Assembly (NCBI GenBank): GCA_015665415.1
Contig: JADFAE010000010.1
Span: forward strand, 310,001 to 374,000
Direction of reading: 5' to 3'
Length of the DNA: 64,000 nucleotides
DNA from: Roseobacter sp.
Lineage (GTDB): Bacteria > Pseudomonadota > Alphaproteobacteria > Rhodobacterales > Rhodobacteraceae
The notes under the pieces were generated by a model. The model searched no databases. It had not been told where the DNA came from and saw only the letters and a program-made list of their open reading frames with translations. Made by a program: the position numbers and the translations under genes. Of this stretch, positions 8,836 through 17,880 are shown in pieces; within the stretch, counting starts at the first letter, position 1; each line of letters opens with the position of its first letter.

Positions 8836-9762
8836 TCAGACCCCCAGGCACCAGCGCATGATGGCCTTTTGCGCATGCAGGCGGTTTTCGGCCTCGTCAA
8901 AGATCACCGACTGCGGCCCATCCATCACCGCAGAGGTGACCTCTTCTTCGCGGTGCGCCGGCAGGCAATGCATGAACAGGGCATCCGGTTTGGCATGGGA
9001 CATCAGGTCCTCATTGACCTGATAGGGCCGCAGCATGTTGTGGCGACGTTCCTTGGAGGATTGGCTGTCATGCATCGAAACCCAGGTATCGGCCACAACG
9101 AGATCGGCGCCTTCGACGGCTTTGTAGGCGTCGCGCTCAATCACCACCTTGGAGCCGGCCTTGCGCGCCAGCCCGACGAACTCATCCTCCGGGTCCAGCT
9201 GCGCTGGTCCGGTAAAGGTGAGATCAAAGCCAAATTGCGCTGCCGCATGCAGGAAAGAGGCACAGACATTGTTGCCGTCTCCGGCCCAGACCACCTTTTT
9301 GCCCTTGATCGAGCCGCGATGCTCTTCGTAGGTCTGGATATCAGCCATGATCTGGCAGGGGTGAGTGCGATCGGTGAGCCCGTTGATCACCGGAACCGAG
9401 GCATATTCCGCCATTTCCGTCAGCACGGTCTCGTCAAAGGTCCGGATCATGATCAGGTCGACATAGCGCGAGATCACCCGCGCGGTATCGGCGATGGTCT
9501 CTCCGTGACCCAGTTGCATGTCCTTGCCCGAAAGCACCATGCTTTGGCCGCCCATCTGGCGCACGCCAACGTCAAAGGAGATGCGCGTGCGGGTCGAGGG
9601 TTTTTCAAAGATCAGCGCCACCATCTGGCCCGCCAAAGGCTGGCTGTCATCCGTCATCCCCTTGGGGCGGCCTTGGCGGGCCTGTTTCATCTCTTTGGCT
9701 TGATCGATGATCCCATGCAGCGCTGCCGGGTCGGTTTTGTGAATATCAAGAAAGTGGTTCAT
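8836..9762 (-). CDS. argF: Ornithine carbamoyltransferase
   Basis: Cytosolic enzyme joining ornithine and carbamoyl phosphate to give citrulline. It has 308 residues, the usual length. The carbamoyl-phosphate loop STRTR is at residues 56-60 and the ornithine-site HCLP at 265-268. It is downstream of argD on the same strand with an 81-bp gap holding a dispersed repeat, and a strong terminator follows. carB, which makes its co-substrate, is at 48590. Confidence 0.96.
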   Translation of the reverse strand: MNHFLDIHKTDPAALHGIIDQAKEMKQARQGRPKGMTDDSQPLAGQMVALIFEKPSTRTRISFDVGVRQMGGQSMVLSGKDMQLGHGETIADTARVISRYVDLIMIRTFDETVLTEMAEYASVPVINGLTDRTHPCQIMADIQTYEEHRGSIKGKKVVWAGDGNNVCASFLHAAAQFGFDLTFTGPAQLDPEDEFVGLARKAGSKVVIERDAYKAVEGADLVVADTWVSMHDSQSSKERRHNMLRPYQVNEDLMSHAKPDALFMHCLPAHREEEVTSAVMDGPQSVIFDEAENRLHAQKAIMRWCLGV

Positions 9763-9793
9763 GTCGGTATCGCTTATATATAGGTCGAAAGAC

Positions 9794-9842
9794 GGGGGCA
9801 GTCTGCCCCCGGACCCCCGAGGATATTTCAGGCCAAATGAAA
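9794..9842 (+). repeat. GGATATTT/GGCCAAATGAA intergenic repeat, copy 2
   Basis: A hairpin (GGGGGCA gtc TGCCCCC), then CCCCCGAGGATATTTC followed by AGGCCAAATGAA. It fills most of the gap between argD and argF and ends just before the argD stop codon. It matches copies at 3795, 44066 and 60489. Confidence 0.75.
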
Positions 9843-9843
9843 C

Positions 9844-11019
9844 TCAGGCCGCTTCAATTTGGGTGGCGGTTTTTTCGAGGCGAACGAGGGCTTCGGCGAT
9901 GTCCTCCTCGCTGAGGGTGAGAGGCGGCAGCAGGCGGATGACATTGTCAGCGGCCGGCACGGTGATGACCAGGTTGTCATAGCCCGCCGCAACAACATCG
10001 CCATTGGCAGCCTTGCATTTGAGGCCCAGCATCAGACCTGAGCCGCGAACCTCTTCAAAGACTTCTGGGTGATCTGCAATCAACCCTTCGAGCCTTTGCC
10101 GCAGCAGACCCGCCTTGCGGTTCACATCCTCCAGGAAGCCAGGGGCCATGACCTCTTCGACCACGGCGCAGCCGACGGCGCAGCCCAGCGGATTGCCGCC
10201 ATAGGTTGACCCGTGGGTGCCAGCCGTCATGCCGGAGGCGGCCTGTTCCGTGGCCAGAACTGCGCCCAGGGGAAAGCCACCGCCGATGCCCTTGGCCACC
10301 ATCATGATGTCCGGGGTGATCCCTGCCCATTCATGGGCAAAGAGCTTGCCGGTACGTCCGACGCCGCATTGCACCTCGTCGAGGATCAACAGAATCCCGG
10401 CCTCGTCGCAGATCTGGCGCAGCGCCTTCAGCTCTGCATCCGGCACCGGGCGAATGCCGCCCTCCCCCTGCACCGGCTCGATCAGGATGGCCGCGGTCTG
10501 ATCACTGATGGCATTGGTGACCCCATCAAGATCCCCAAATGTGAGATGCACAAAACCCGGCAGCAGCGGCCCAAAACCCTTGACCATCTTTTTGGTGCCC
10601 GCTGCGGCAATGCCCGCCGAAGAACGGCCATGGAAGGAGCCATCAAAGGTGAGGATCTCCACCCGCTCCGGCTGGCCCTTCTCATAGAAGTATTTGCGCG
10701 CCATCTTGACCGCCAGCTCGCAGGCTTCGGTGCCGGAATTGGTGAAAAATACGGTGTCGGCAAAGCTATGGTCCACCAGAAGATCCGCCAGTTTTTCCTG
10801 CTGCGGGATCTTGTAGAGGTTGGAGACATGCCAGAGGTTCTGCGCCTGGGTGCTCAGTACCTCGACCAGTTTGGGATGGGCGTGGCCCAGGGCGTTCACC
10901 GCAATGCCGGAGCCCAGATCCAGGAATCGGCGCCCGTCCGCCTCAAACAGCCAGGAACCTTCGCCTTTTACGAACTCCAGCGGAGCACGATTGTAGGTGG
11001 GCAGTACGGACGCGATCAT
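9844..11019 (-). CDS. argD: Acetylornithine/succinyldiaminopimelate aminotransferase
   Basis: Class III PLP-dependent aminotransferase of 391 residues. It converts N-acetylglutamate semialdehyde to acetylornithine and often serves lysine synthesis too. The PLP lysine is Lys243 in AKGIGGG, preceded by the cofactor-contact stretch LDEVQCGVGRTG. The ATG at 11019 is chosen because AAGGA sits 7 bases upstream; an upstream in-frame TTG has no such site. Pairing with argF supports the arginine role. Confidence 0.94.
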   Translation of the reverse strand: MIASVLPTYNRAPLEFVKGEGSWLFEADGRRFLDLGSGIAVNALGHAHPKLVEVLSTQAQNLWHVSNLYKIPQQEKLADLLVDHSFADTVFFTNSGTEACELAVKMARKYFYEKGQPERVEILTFDGSFHGRSSAGIAAAGTKKMVKGFGPLLPGFVHLTFGDLDGVTNAISDQTAAILIEPVQGEGGIRPVPDAELKALRQICDEAGILLILDEVQCGVGRTGKLFAHEWAGITPDIMMVAKGIGGGFPLGAVLATEQAASGMTAGTHGSTYGGNPLGCAVGCAVVEEVMAPGFLEDVNRKAGLLRQRLEGLIADHPEVFEEVRGSGLMLGLKCKAANGDVVAAGYDNLVITVPAADNVIRLLPPLTLSEEDIAEALVRLEKTATQIEAA

Positions 11020-11349
11020 CGGATCATCCTTTTTCAAACGTTGAGGCCAAAGCAGTGCATGAGCCGGGCCTGAGGGTCAATATTGAGAGATTGGTTTTGT
11101 GCCCATGCGCCACAGGTAGGGCGGGCAACAGATCAAACGGCCGAATTACGCCAAAGGGCGTCGGCGTCGAAGCAAGGTGATATGCGAGGCTTTGATCATG
11201 GTTTGGTTCCATATCGGAGGTTTTTGCAAAAAGAAAGCCCTTTTGATAATGCCGGGACATCATTTTGCGAGGCGATCAAAATCCCCGGAGCGGTCCAAAG
11301 GAAACGATAGCTCTTGTAAACGGATCGCAAACACCGCAGCAGTGACCAC
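11020..11349. other. Divergent intergenic region, argD / DMT transporter
   Basis: This 330-bp non-coding stretch must carry the promoters of argD (minus) and the DMT transporter (plus). I see an A/T-rich patch around 11215-11250 but no convincing -35/-10 pair, operator or hairpin. No gene-like frame is present. Confidence 0.5.
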
Positions 11350-12243
11350 ATGCGTATATCCACCCTGCAAAACCCGCCGTTGGCCGCCGCTCTGATCATC
11401 ATTGCTTCGATCTTTCTGGCAGCCACCTCCCTTTTGGCCAAGGCCCTGGGCACCGAGGCTCTGGGCCCGCCACTGCACCCGATGCAGATCAGCCAGGGAC
11501 GGTTTCTGTTTGCCTTTGTGGTCATCTCCACGGCGGTGGTGACGCTGCAGTTCAAATTGCAGCGCCCGCAGTGGCGGCTGCATCTGGGGCGGACCAGCTG
11601 CGGCTGGCTGGGCATCACTTTGATGTTTGCTTCGGTGGCGCATATCCCGCTGGCGGATGCCACTGCCATCACCTTTTTGAACCCGGTTTTTGCCATGTTG
11701 CTGGCGATCCCGCTGCTGGGAGAACAGGTTGGGCGCTGGCGCTGGGGCGCGGCCGCAGTTGCGCTGCTGGGGGCGATGATCCTGCTGCGGCCGACACCTG
11801 CCAGTTTTCAGCCCGCAGCCCTGTTGGCGCTGAGCGCGGCAGCCATCATCGGGTTGGAGCTGATCTTCATCAAGAAACTGGCCGGGCGCGAACGCCCCCT
11901 TCAGGTTCTGTGGTTCAACAATGCCCTGGGCATGGTGATTGCCAGCATGGCGGTTCTGCCGGTCTGGCAGATGCCAAGCCTGTTGCAATGGGGGGCTCTG
12001 GTCTCGCTTGGCGTGCTGATGGCCTGCGCTCAGGCCTGTTTTGTCAATGGTATGGCGCGGGCTGATGCCTCTTTTGTGGCGCCTTTCAGCTATGCCACGC
12101 TGATCTTTGCCACGCTTTATGATTTCCTCGGCTTTGGCGCAGTACCGGACTACGTGACCCTCACTGGCGCCTGTGTCATCCTCTCCAGCGCCGCGGTCCT
12201 GGCCTGGCGCGAAACACGCCACAAACCTCTGGTCCAAAAATAG
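11350..12243 (+). CDS. DMT-superfamily transporter (EamA family)
   Basis: A 297-residue inner-membrane protein with about ten hydrophobic helices in two repeated EamA halves, as in drug/metabolite exporters. Small-residue-rich helices and Arg/Lys-rich short loops are visible throughout. Substrates of this family range from amino acids to nucleosides and drugs and cannot be assigned here. The ribosome-binding site is weak. The next gene (MFS-like) follows on the same strand after a 100-bp leader with a hairpin. Confidence 0.85.
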   Translation: MRISTLQNPPLAAALIIIASIFLAATSLLAKALGTEALGPPLHPMQISQGRFLFAFVVISTAVVTLQFKLQRPQWRLHLGRTSCGWLGITLMFASVAHIPLADATAITFLNPVFAMLLAIPLLGEQVGRWRWGAAAVALLGAMILLRPTPASFQPAALLALSAAAIIGLELIFIKKLAGRERPLQVLWFNNALGMVIASMAVLPVWQMPSLLQWGALVSLGVLMACAQACFVNGMARADASFVAPFSYATLIFATLYDFLGFGAVPDYVTLTGACVILSSAAVLAWRETRHKPLVQK

Positions 12244-12312
12244 TTTTCTGCAAATCACCCGGGGCGACGCAGATGTCGAAAACGGGCATTTCACAGATAT
12301 CTTTGCAAGCAT

Positions 12313-12335
12313 CCTGACAGAAACACCCTGTCAGG
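12313..12335 (+). promoter_or_regulatory. Hairpin overlapping the ribosome-binding site of the MFS-like gene
   Basis: A perfect 8-bp stem (CCTGACAG with CTGTCAGG) and a 7-base loop AAACACC. The 3' arm contains the first bases of the Shine-Dalgarno AGGAG (12333-12337); the ATG is at 12345. The stem would partly hide the ribosome-binding site. There is no T-run, so it is not a terminator. Confidence 0.5.
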
Positions 12336-12344
12336 AGCGCGGCG

Positions 12345-13643
12345 ATGCACGAAAGACGTATACCAGAGTGGCTGCGCCACTCCCCTGCCCCCAGCATTCG
12401 CGATTTTGGCATTCTGGCGGGGCTGGAGGCCATCGTCCGCGGCATTTTGATCTCGGTCTTTCCGCTGGTGCTCTATCGCAGCCTGGGCGATGCGGGGATG
12501 GTCTCTGCCAGCTATTTCTCTGTCGGAGTGATTTCTCTGATTGTCGGCATGATGCTGCCCGGCCTGATCCGCTTTATCCCGCGCCGTTGGGCCTATAGTG
12601 GCGGCGCCGTGATGTTCATTCTCTCGGCGGTATCTGCAATCTGGGGCGGGTCATTGGGTATACTCATGGCGCTGGCCCTCAACACCATTGGGTCGGTTGT
12701 CACCTTCATTTGCTTCAACGCCTATGTGCTGGACTACATTGCCCGGGTCGAGTTGGGGCGCTGCGAAACTTCGCGGATGTTCTATTCTGCGCTCGGGTGG
12801 ACCGCCGGTCCCCTCGTCGGGGTAATGTTGATGCGCCTCTGGGAACCTGCCCCCTTTGTCATCTCGGCCCTTGCAGCCCTTGCGATGTTGGTGGTGTTCT
12901 GGCGCATGCGCATGGGCAATGGCAAACAGATCACCAAGGCGCAGCGGCCTGCGACCAACCCGCTGGCCTATCTGCCACGTTTTTTGGCGCAGCCCCGCCT
13001 GATCGCCGGTTGGCTGTTTGCTGTGATCCGTTCCTGTGGCTGGTGGATCTACGTGGTCTATCTGCCGATCTTTGCCATCGAACAGGGCCTGAGCAAGGAA
13101 CTGGGCGGGGTCCTGCTGTCTTGTACCAATGCCGCGCTTTTTGGTGCGCCGCTGCTGCAGATCTGGATCCAGCGTCATTCCATCCGCTTTGCAGTACAGA
13201 CCGGTTTTGCAACCGTGGCTCTCTGCTTTGCCCTGGCCTATGCCAGCGCCAGTTGGCCTGCCCTTGCAGTTGGATTGCTGGTTCTGGGCTCCATCGCCCT
13301 GATCGAGCTGGATATCTGCGCGGGCCTGCCCTTCTTGATGGCCGTGAAACCCTCAGAGCGCACCGAAATGTCGGCGGTTTATTCCAGTTACCGGGATGTT
13401 TCCGGCATCCTCACGCCGGGGGTGGCCTGGCTGGTGCTGCTGGTCTCGCCCGTTGCTGGTATCTTTGCGGTGGGCGGGCTGGCGATGGTTGCAGCAGCAG
13501 GTCTCGCCAGCACCCTGCATCCCCGTCTGGGACGACCGCGCCTGCGGACACCAGCGCAAAGCGCCCAGGATCTTCCTTTGGCCTATGGTGATCCTCAAGA
13601 GCCAGAACAGGCGCCCCCCTCTGGTAGCTACGCCGCCCACTAG
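12345..13643 (+). CDS. MFS-like membrane transporter
   Basis: A 432-residue polytopic membrane protein with about twelve hydrophobic segments and a cytoplasmic Arg/Lys-rich central loop (about residues 185-205), the layout of major facilitator carriers. The C-terminal tail (about 35 residues) is hydrophilic and Pro-rich. No substrate motif is recognisable. AGGAG lies 7 bases before the ATG and is part of a hairpin. It is convergent with the ABC-2 permease gene. Confidence 0.75.
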   Translation: MHERRIPEWLRHSPAPSIRDFGILAGLEAIVRGILISVFPLVLYRSLGDAGMVSASYFSVGVISLIVGMMLPGLIRFIPRRWAYSGGAVMFILSAVSAIWGGSLGILMALALNTIGSVVTFICFNAYVLDYIARVELGRCETSRMFYSALGWTAGPLVGVMLMRLWEPAPFVISALAALAMLVVFWRMRMGNGKQITKAQRPATNPLAYLPRFLAQPRLIAGWLFAVIRSCGWWIYVVYLPIFAIEQGLSKELGGVLLSCTNAALFGAPLLQIWIQRHSIRFAVQTGFATVALCFALAYASASWPALAVGLLVLGSIALIELDICAGLPFLMAVKPSERTEMSAVYSSYRDVSGILTPGVAWLVLLVSPVAGIFAVGGLAMVAAAGLASTLHPRLGRPRLRTPAQSAQDLPLAYGDPQEPEQAPPSGSYAAH

Positions 13644-13664
13644 AGCAGCAAGCCTGCCGTCCAA

Positions 13665-14483
13665 TCAGGCCTTGAGCCGGTAGCCACTGCGCAGCATCGC
13701 CCAGGCCGAAAGGCACACGCCAAAGCTTGCCGCCGCGCAGATCAACAGGCCAGTCAGTGGACTGCCGTCCGAGGTGCCAATCATGCCATAGCGCAGCCCG
13801 TCGATCAGATAGAACACCGGGTTGAGCTGCGACAGCAGGCGCAAGAACGGCGGCAAGGCCTCGACCGAATAGAAGGTGCCAGACAGAAAAGCCAAGGGCG
13901 TCACGATGAAATTGGTGATCGCCGCCATCTGGTCGAATTTCTCAGCAAAGACTCCGGCGACGACGCCCAGCCCGCCCAGCAGCACCCCACCCAGCACCAC
14001 AAAGCCCAGCGCCACCAGCGGGTGCTGCGGTATGATCTGCAAAAAGATCGCCAGGCCCAGGGCGATGCCACAGGCCACCAGTACCCCGCGCACCACCGCC
14101 CCGGCCAGATAGCCCAGCAGGATCTCAAGCCCGGAGAGCGGCGGCATCAGCGTGTCAACGATATTGCCCTGCACCTTGGAAATCACAATCGAAGAAGAGG
14201 CATTGGCAAAGGCATTCTGAATGACCGTCATCATCATGATGCCTGGGGCCAGGAAATGCAGGAAAGGCACCCCCATCACGTCCCCACGCTGCGGGCCTAT
14301 GGCCAGGTTGAAGATCATCAGAAACAGGGCTGCAGTCACCAAAGGGGCCAGCAATGTTTGGGTCCAGACCACCAGAAACCGGGTGATTTCGCGACCCGCG
14401 AGGGTCTGCAACCCCAGCCAGTTCACCCGTCCAAAGCGACGCGCGCCAAGGGCACTCTGATAGCCCGCATGAAAATCTGGCAT
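13665..14483 (-). CDS. ABC-2 type transporter permease
   Basis: A 272-residue inner-membrane protein with six predicted helices and the ABC-2 permease pattern. A short N-terminal cytoplasmic stretch is followed by REITRF, the conserved loop FLAPGIMMMT, and a final helix ending in SGYRLKA. Such permeases export drugs, polysaccharides or lipids with a separate ATPase, but no ATPase gene is adjacent. It is unlikely to be the missing KpsM because it lies 8 kb from kpsT and resembles the DrrB/NodJ-like branch. Confidence 0.85.
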   Translation of the reverse strand: MPDFHAGYQSALGARRFGRVNWLGLQTLAGREITRFLVVWTQTLLAPLVTAALFLMIFNLAIGPQRGDVMGVPFLHFLAPGIMMMTVIQNAFANASSSIVISKVQGNIVDTLMPPLSGLEILLGYLAGAVVRGVLVACGIALGLAIFLQIIPQHPLVALGFVVLGGVLLGGLGVVAGVFAEKFDQMAAITNFIVTPLAFLSGTFYSVEALPPFLRLLSQLNPVFYLIDGLRYGMIGTSDGSPLTGLLICAAASFGVCLSAWAMLRSGYRLKA

Positions 14484-14643
14484 GTTTTCCCCGCATTTGT
14501 TGTGGTTTCACTGCATAGCCGCTGGGTTCACAGGCGCAAGGTCTCTTGTAACTCGCGCTTCAGTGATTAAGATAGGGGCTGAATACGGAACTCGATGGCG
14601 GCCGCAGGATTCTGGGGCCGCTATTAGCTTGGAAAGGCAACAT

Positions 14644-15234
14644 ATGTCTTGGACAGACGAGCGCGTCGAATTGCTCAAAAAGATGTGGGGCGAAGGTCAG
14701 TCGGCCAGCCAGATCGCAAAGGAACTGGGTGGGGTGACCCGCAACGCGGTGATTGGTAAGGTGCATCGCCTCGGCCTGTCCAACCGCGCCACCACCGGGG
14801 CCAAGGCCGCCGCAGAACCCAAGGAAAAGCCCGCAGCGGCAGCCAAACCGGCGCCCAAGCCGAAGCCGCAGCCCAAGACGGAGCCCGCACGCCCGGTCAC
14901 GCCGCCTCCCGCAGCGGCCTCGACCTCCGAGGCAAAACCGATTGTGCCGATCCGCAAGCAGATCATTCCCGCAGGTCAACCGCTGCCGCCGCAGCCCTCG
15001 GCCAATGAAATCAGCCCCGAAGCATTGGCCAAGGTCAATGAGATCGAAAAGAAGGCCAAAAAGCTGTCGCTGATGGAATTGACCGAACGCACCTGCAAAT
15101 GGCCTGTCGGCGATCCCGCAACAGAGGACTTCTGGTTTTGCGGCCTGCCAGTTCAGCAGGGCAAGCCCTATTGCGAAGCGCATGTCGGGGTGGCCTTTCA
15201 GCCAATGAGCGCGCGCCGCGACCGCAAACGCTAG
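14644..15234 (+). CDS. gcrA: GcrA-family cell-cycle regulator
   Basis: A 196-residue alphaproteobacterial transcription factor. The N-terminal helix-turn-helix begins with SWTDERVELLKKMW and contains SASQIAKELGG and TRNAVIGKVHRLGL. A Pro/Ala/Lys-rich linker covers about residues 55-110, and a Cys-containing C-terminal domain includes CKWPVGDP and a WFCG...YCEAH pattern. GcrA binds sigma-70 RNA polymerase and senses GANTC methylation. A GANTC site (GATTC, 14608-14612) lies 32 bp before the start. The ATG at 14644 starts the conserved domain. Confidence 0.93.
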   Translation: MSWTDERVELLKKMWGEGQSASQIAKELGGVTRNAVIGKVHRLGLSNRATTGAKAAAEPKEKPAAAAKPAPKPKPQPKTEPARPVTPPPAAASTSEAKPIVPIRKQIIPAGQPLPPQPSANEISPEALAKVNEIEKKAKKLSLMELTERTCKWPVGDPATEDFWFCGLPVQQGKPYCEAHVGVAFQPMSARRDRKR

Positions 15235-15256
15235 GCCCACCCTGAACCGATGATAA

Positions 15257-15297
15257 AACACAAAAGCCCCGTTCCTCTGGATCGGGGCTTTTGTGTT
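15257..15297. terminator. Bidirectional terminator after gcrA
   Basis: A perfect 15-bp stem (AACACAAAAGCCCCG with CGGGGCTTTTGTGTT), an 11-base loop, and A/T tracts on both sides. It lies between the convergent gcrA and chemoreceptor genes. Confidence 0.9.
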
Positions 15298-15397
15298 ATG
15301 CGGCGCAAGCGCGACTTTGAGCGGCGGCATTGAGCCCAAGCGTTGAGCGCCGACGACCGTCCCGCCCTGCCGCTGCCCTTGGCTTTATGGTTCCACG

Positions 15398-16864
15398 TCA
15401 CCCGGCAAGACGTCGGGGCGCGCCCTGAACTGCAGTCTCAACTGCCAAATATGCCTTGGAGCTGACCTTGAAACTGCTGACCAATGCAGCCAGCTCCTCC
15501 GCATCGCCCTGCATGGTGCGGGCAGCGGCTGAGGCCTCCTCGACCATGGCCGCGTTCTGCTGGGTGACGCCATCCAGCTGCGACACTCCGGTGTTGATTT
15601 CGCTCAGGCCAGTGAATTGCTCTTTTGCCGAGGAGGACACATCCGTCGACAGATCGGTGACACGCTTTACGTCTTCAACGATCTGATCCAGTGCTTCACC
15701 GGCCTGGTTGACCAATTGCACCCCGTCTTCGACGTGACCAACGCTCACAGAAATCAGATCCTTGATTTCACTGGCCGAGGTCGCCGCCCGCTGCGCCAAG
15801 GCGCGCACTTCGGAGGCCACCACCGCAAAACCGCGACCGGCCTCGCCAGCCCGCGCGGCCTCCACGCCGGCGTTCAGCGCCAAAAGATTGGTCTGGAAAG
15901 AGATGTCGTCGATCACGCCAATGATCTGCGACATCTTGTGAGAGGACTCCGCAATTTCCTGCATCTTATCAACGGCTGAGGACACCACCGCATTTCCGTT
16001 CTCGGCGAACTTCTGTGCTTTGGAAGAGACTTCGCTGGTTTCCGCGGTTGCCTCTGACGAGGAGCGCATGCTGGAGGTGATCTCCTCGACCGCTGCAGCG
16101 GTCTGCTCCAGAGTTGCGGCCTGGGTCTCCGTTCTATGGGACAATTCCTGGGCGGAATCAGCAATAGAGACTGCAGAGCTTTGCAAGGTGCTGGTTGAGG
16201 TTTGTATCGTTCCGAGGGTTTGGGAGAGATTGGTCATCAATTCATTCAAGGTACAGCGTACCTGATCGTAACGCTGCGGATAATCGCTCTCTTCGGGGCC
16301 CGGAATAAGAGTGGTCAGATCTCGTGCCCCAACCCGTTCAATCCCTTTGGTAATGTGATCAAACGCAATTTCCTGTTCCTGGCTCTGGGCCGCAAAATAA
16401 GCCTCGATCACATAAAAAGTATCCAATGCAAAAACCCGATTTAGCGCACCGAAAAACTCATAAAGACGACGCCGCGCCCGGGGGGAAACCGTGGTGCCGA
16501 ATTGTCGCCCCAGAACCTTTTGAATATTGGAGGTCGCCCGTGCATAACCAGCAAGATATAGATCAAACGGCAGCTGAATTCGGAAATGGACTTGACCAAT
16601 GGTCTCTGCAGATTTGAAATAATCATCTGAAAACGTCCCGCTCAGCAGCATTTCCCAATGCCGTTTCTGTGCGGATCGGGCATGACTGAGTACCTCCTTG
16701 CTGGCAAAGAATTTTGCGGCCTCATCGTCGGCCTCAGCAAAGGCGTAGAACTCATCGAGAACAGTATCGAGGTGTGGGACAACGAGAGCCCCGGCTTCTA
16801 CAAGGTGTTTATGCTCTTTATCAGCAAGAGCAAATTTTGAGACTGTACTAGCTACATTTTCCAT
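15398..16864 (-). CDS. Globin-coupled methyl-accepting chemotaxis protein (HemAT-like)
   Basis: A 488-residue soluble chemoreceptor. Residues about 1-180 form a protoglobin sensor domain; His93 in QVHFRI is the likely proximal haem ligand, with the usual following pattern LPFDLYLAGYARA. After a short linker comes the MCP signalling domain, whose conserved tip reads NLLALNAGVEAARAGEAG. There are no transmembrane helices and no HAMP domain, so it should sense oxygen or another gas in the cytoplasm. The ATG at 16864 follows GGAGG, with a slightly long 11-base gap. No CheA or CheW genes are nearby. Confidence 0.9.
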   Translation of the reverse strand: MENVASTVSKFALADKEHKHLVEAGALVVPHLDTVLDEFYAFAEADDEAAKFFASKEVLSHARSAQKRHWEMLLSGTFSDDYFKSAETIGQVHFRIQLPFDLYLAGYARATSNIQKVLGRQFGTTVSPRARRRLYEFFGALNRVFALDTFYVIEAYFAAQSQEQEIAFDHITKGIERVGARDLTTLIPGPEESDYPQRYDQVRCTLNELMTNLSQTLGTIQTSTSTLQSSAVSIADSAQELSHRTETQAATLEQTAAAVEEITSSMRSSSEATAETSEVSSKAQKFAENGNAVVSSAVDKMQEIAESSHKMSQIIGVIDDISFQTNLLALNAGVEAARAGEAGRGFAVVASEVRALAQRAATSASEIKDLISVSVGHVEDGVQLVNQAGEALDQIVEDVKRVTDLSTDVSSSAKEQFTGLSEINTGVSQLDGVTQQNAAMVEEASAAARTMQGDAEELAALVSSFKVSSKAYLAVETAVQGAPRRLAG

Positions 16865-17069
16865 ATGTTTTACATCCTCCAAGCAGGGGAAATCCAATAA
16901 TCTGGAAACAATAATCCAAAAGTGTTAAATATATTTTCCGCTAGTTTCTCGATGTCTTTGCGAACACTTTACGGTAGCAATAAGGAGATATCTTCCAAGG
17001 CGGCTCCAAGAAAAATGGCCCCCGCAAGCGCGAGAGCCAGATCATCTCTTTCACTTTGAAATTAATGAA

Positions 17070-17588
17070 TTAGGGCTGCACAGGCGCCGTCGACGTGTAG
17101 TTGGGAATTGGGTTGGTTGATGCCATTTTTTCTTCGATACCAGGCCAGTTGCCCTCGGCCAGATTGATATTTCCAGGAATATCTTCTTCCCAGAAACCAA
17201 CAACGTTTTTGGTGATATTGAGATAGAGCCTGTCGTCGACAATGCGCCACAGATTTGGGTTACCAGGGACCTTGCCGCCTTTGGAGACGCCATAAGCGCA
17301 GTGACCATCATATTGCGGTGCGTAATAGTCAGGATCCTGGAGGAAAGTGGTGCGGTTTTCCTCTGTCGCAAAGGCAAAGGTGGCCCCGTTATACTCGGTG
17401 GTGATGGCCGCATTTCCGGGCACGCCTTCAGGCTGTGCCTGTCCGACGGGCGCCTGCTGCAACCCGCGATAGGCCACCACATCATAACCAGACACCGCAT
17501 AGCCGGTCTGATCAACAAATTGCTCTCCGGCAAAGGCGGGCAGGCCTAAACTGAGGGCCGCAAGGGCAGCAAATTCAAAACGCTTCAT
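17070..17588 (-). CDS. Secreted YHS-domain protein
   Basis: A 172-residue protein with a clear signal peptide (MKRFEFAALAALSLGLPAFA, then cleavage) and a YHS-type domain around GYDVVAYRGL (residues 34-43), continuing to YAPQYDGHCAYGVSKG (about residues 88-103). Single-domain periplasmic YHS proteins are common near metal or redox genes, but their role is undefined. It sits alone between the chemoreceptor (upstream gap A/T-rich) and the YghU gene. Confidence 0.85.
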   Translation of the reverse strand: MKRFEFAALAALSLGLPAFAGEQFVDQTGYAVSGYDVVAYRGLQQAPVGQAQPEGVPGNAAITTEYNGATFAFATEENRTTFLQDPDYYAPQYDGHCAYGVSKGGKVPGNPNLWRIVDDRLYLNITKNVVGFWEEDIPGNINLAEGNWPGIEEKMASTNPIPNYTSTAPVQP

Positions 17589-17880
17589 ATCTTGTCTCTC
17601 TCTTCGATCTTATGAGGCACGGCAATCCGCGCAAAACCAAACTGTCCCTCATTGGCAGTCTGCATCTTCTGAGAGAGAGACTATTCAACTCGACGCCACA
17701 GTGAAACGGGGCTCACGCCACTGTGTTTGACCCGGCGTTCTACGTGATAACGCAAAAATTTGATCACCACAGACCTTCCAGTCATTGGAATTTTCCGCAA
17801 GGACATTATCTGTGTCATTCCACCGCGGTCAGGCCCCCGCCTACCGCTCGCATGCGACCTACAATAGACAGGGCCCTCAC

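Noticed and set aside
13665-14483. The ABC-2 permease as the missing KpsM
   Set aside because: It is 8 kb from kpsT, on the opposite strand, separated by unrelated genes, and resembles drug/lipooligosaccharide-type permeases more than KpsM.
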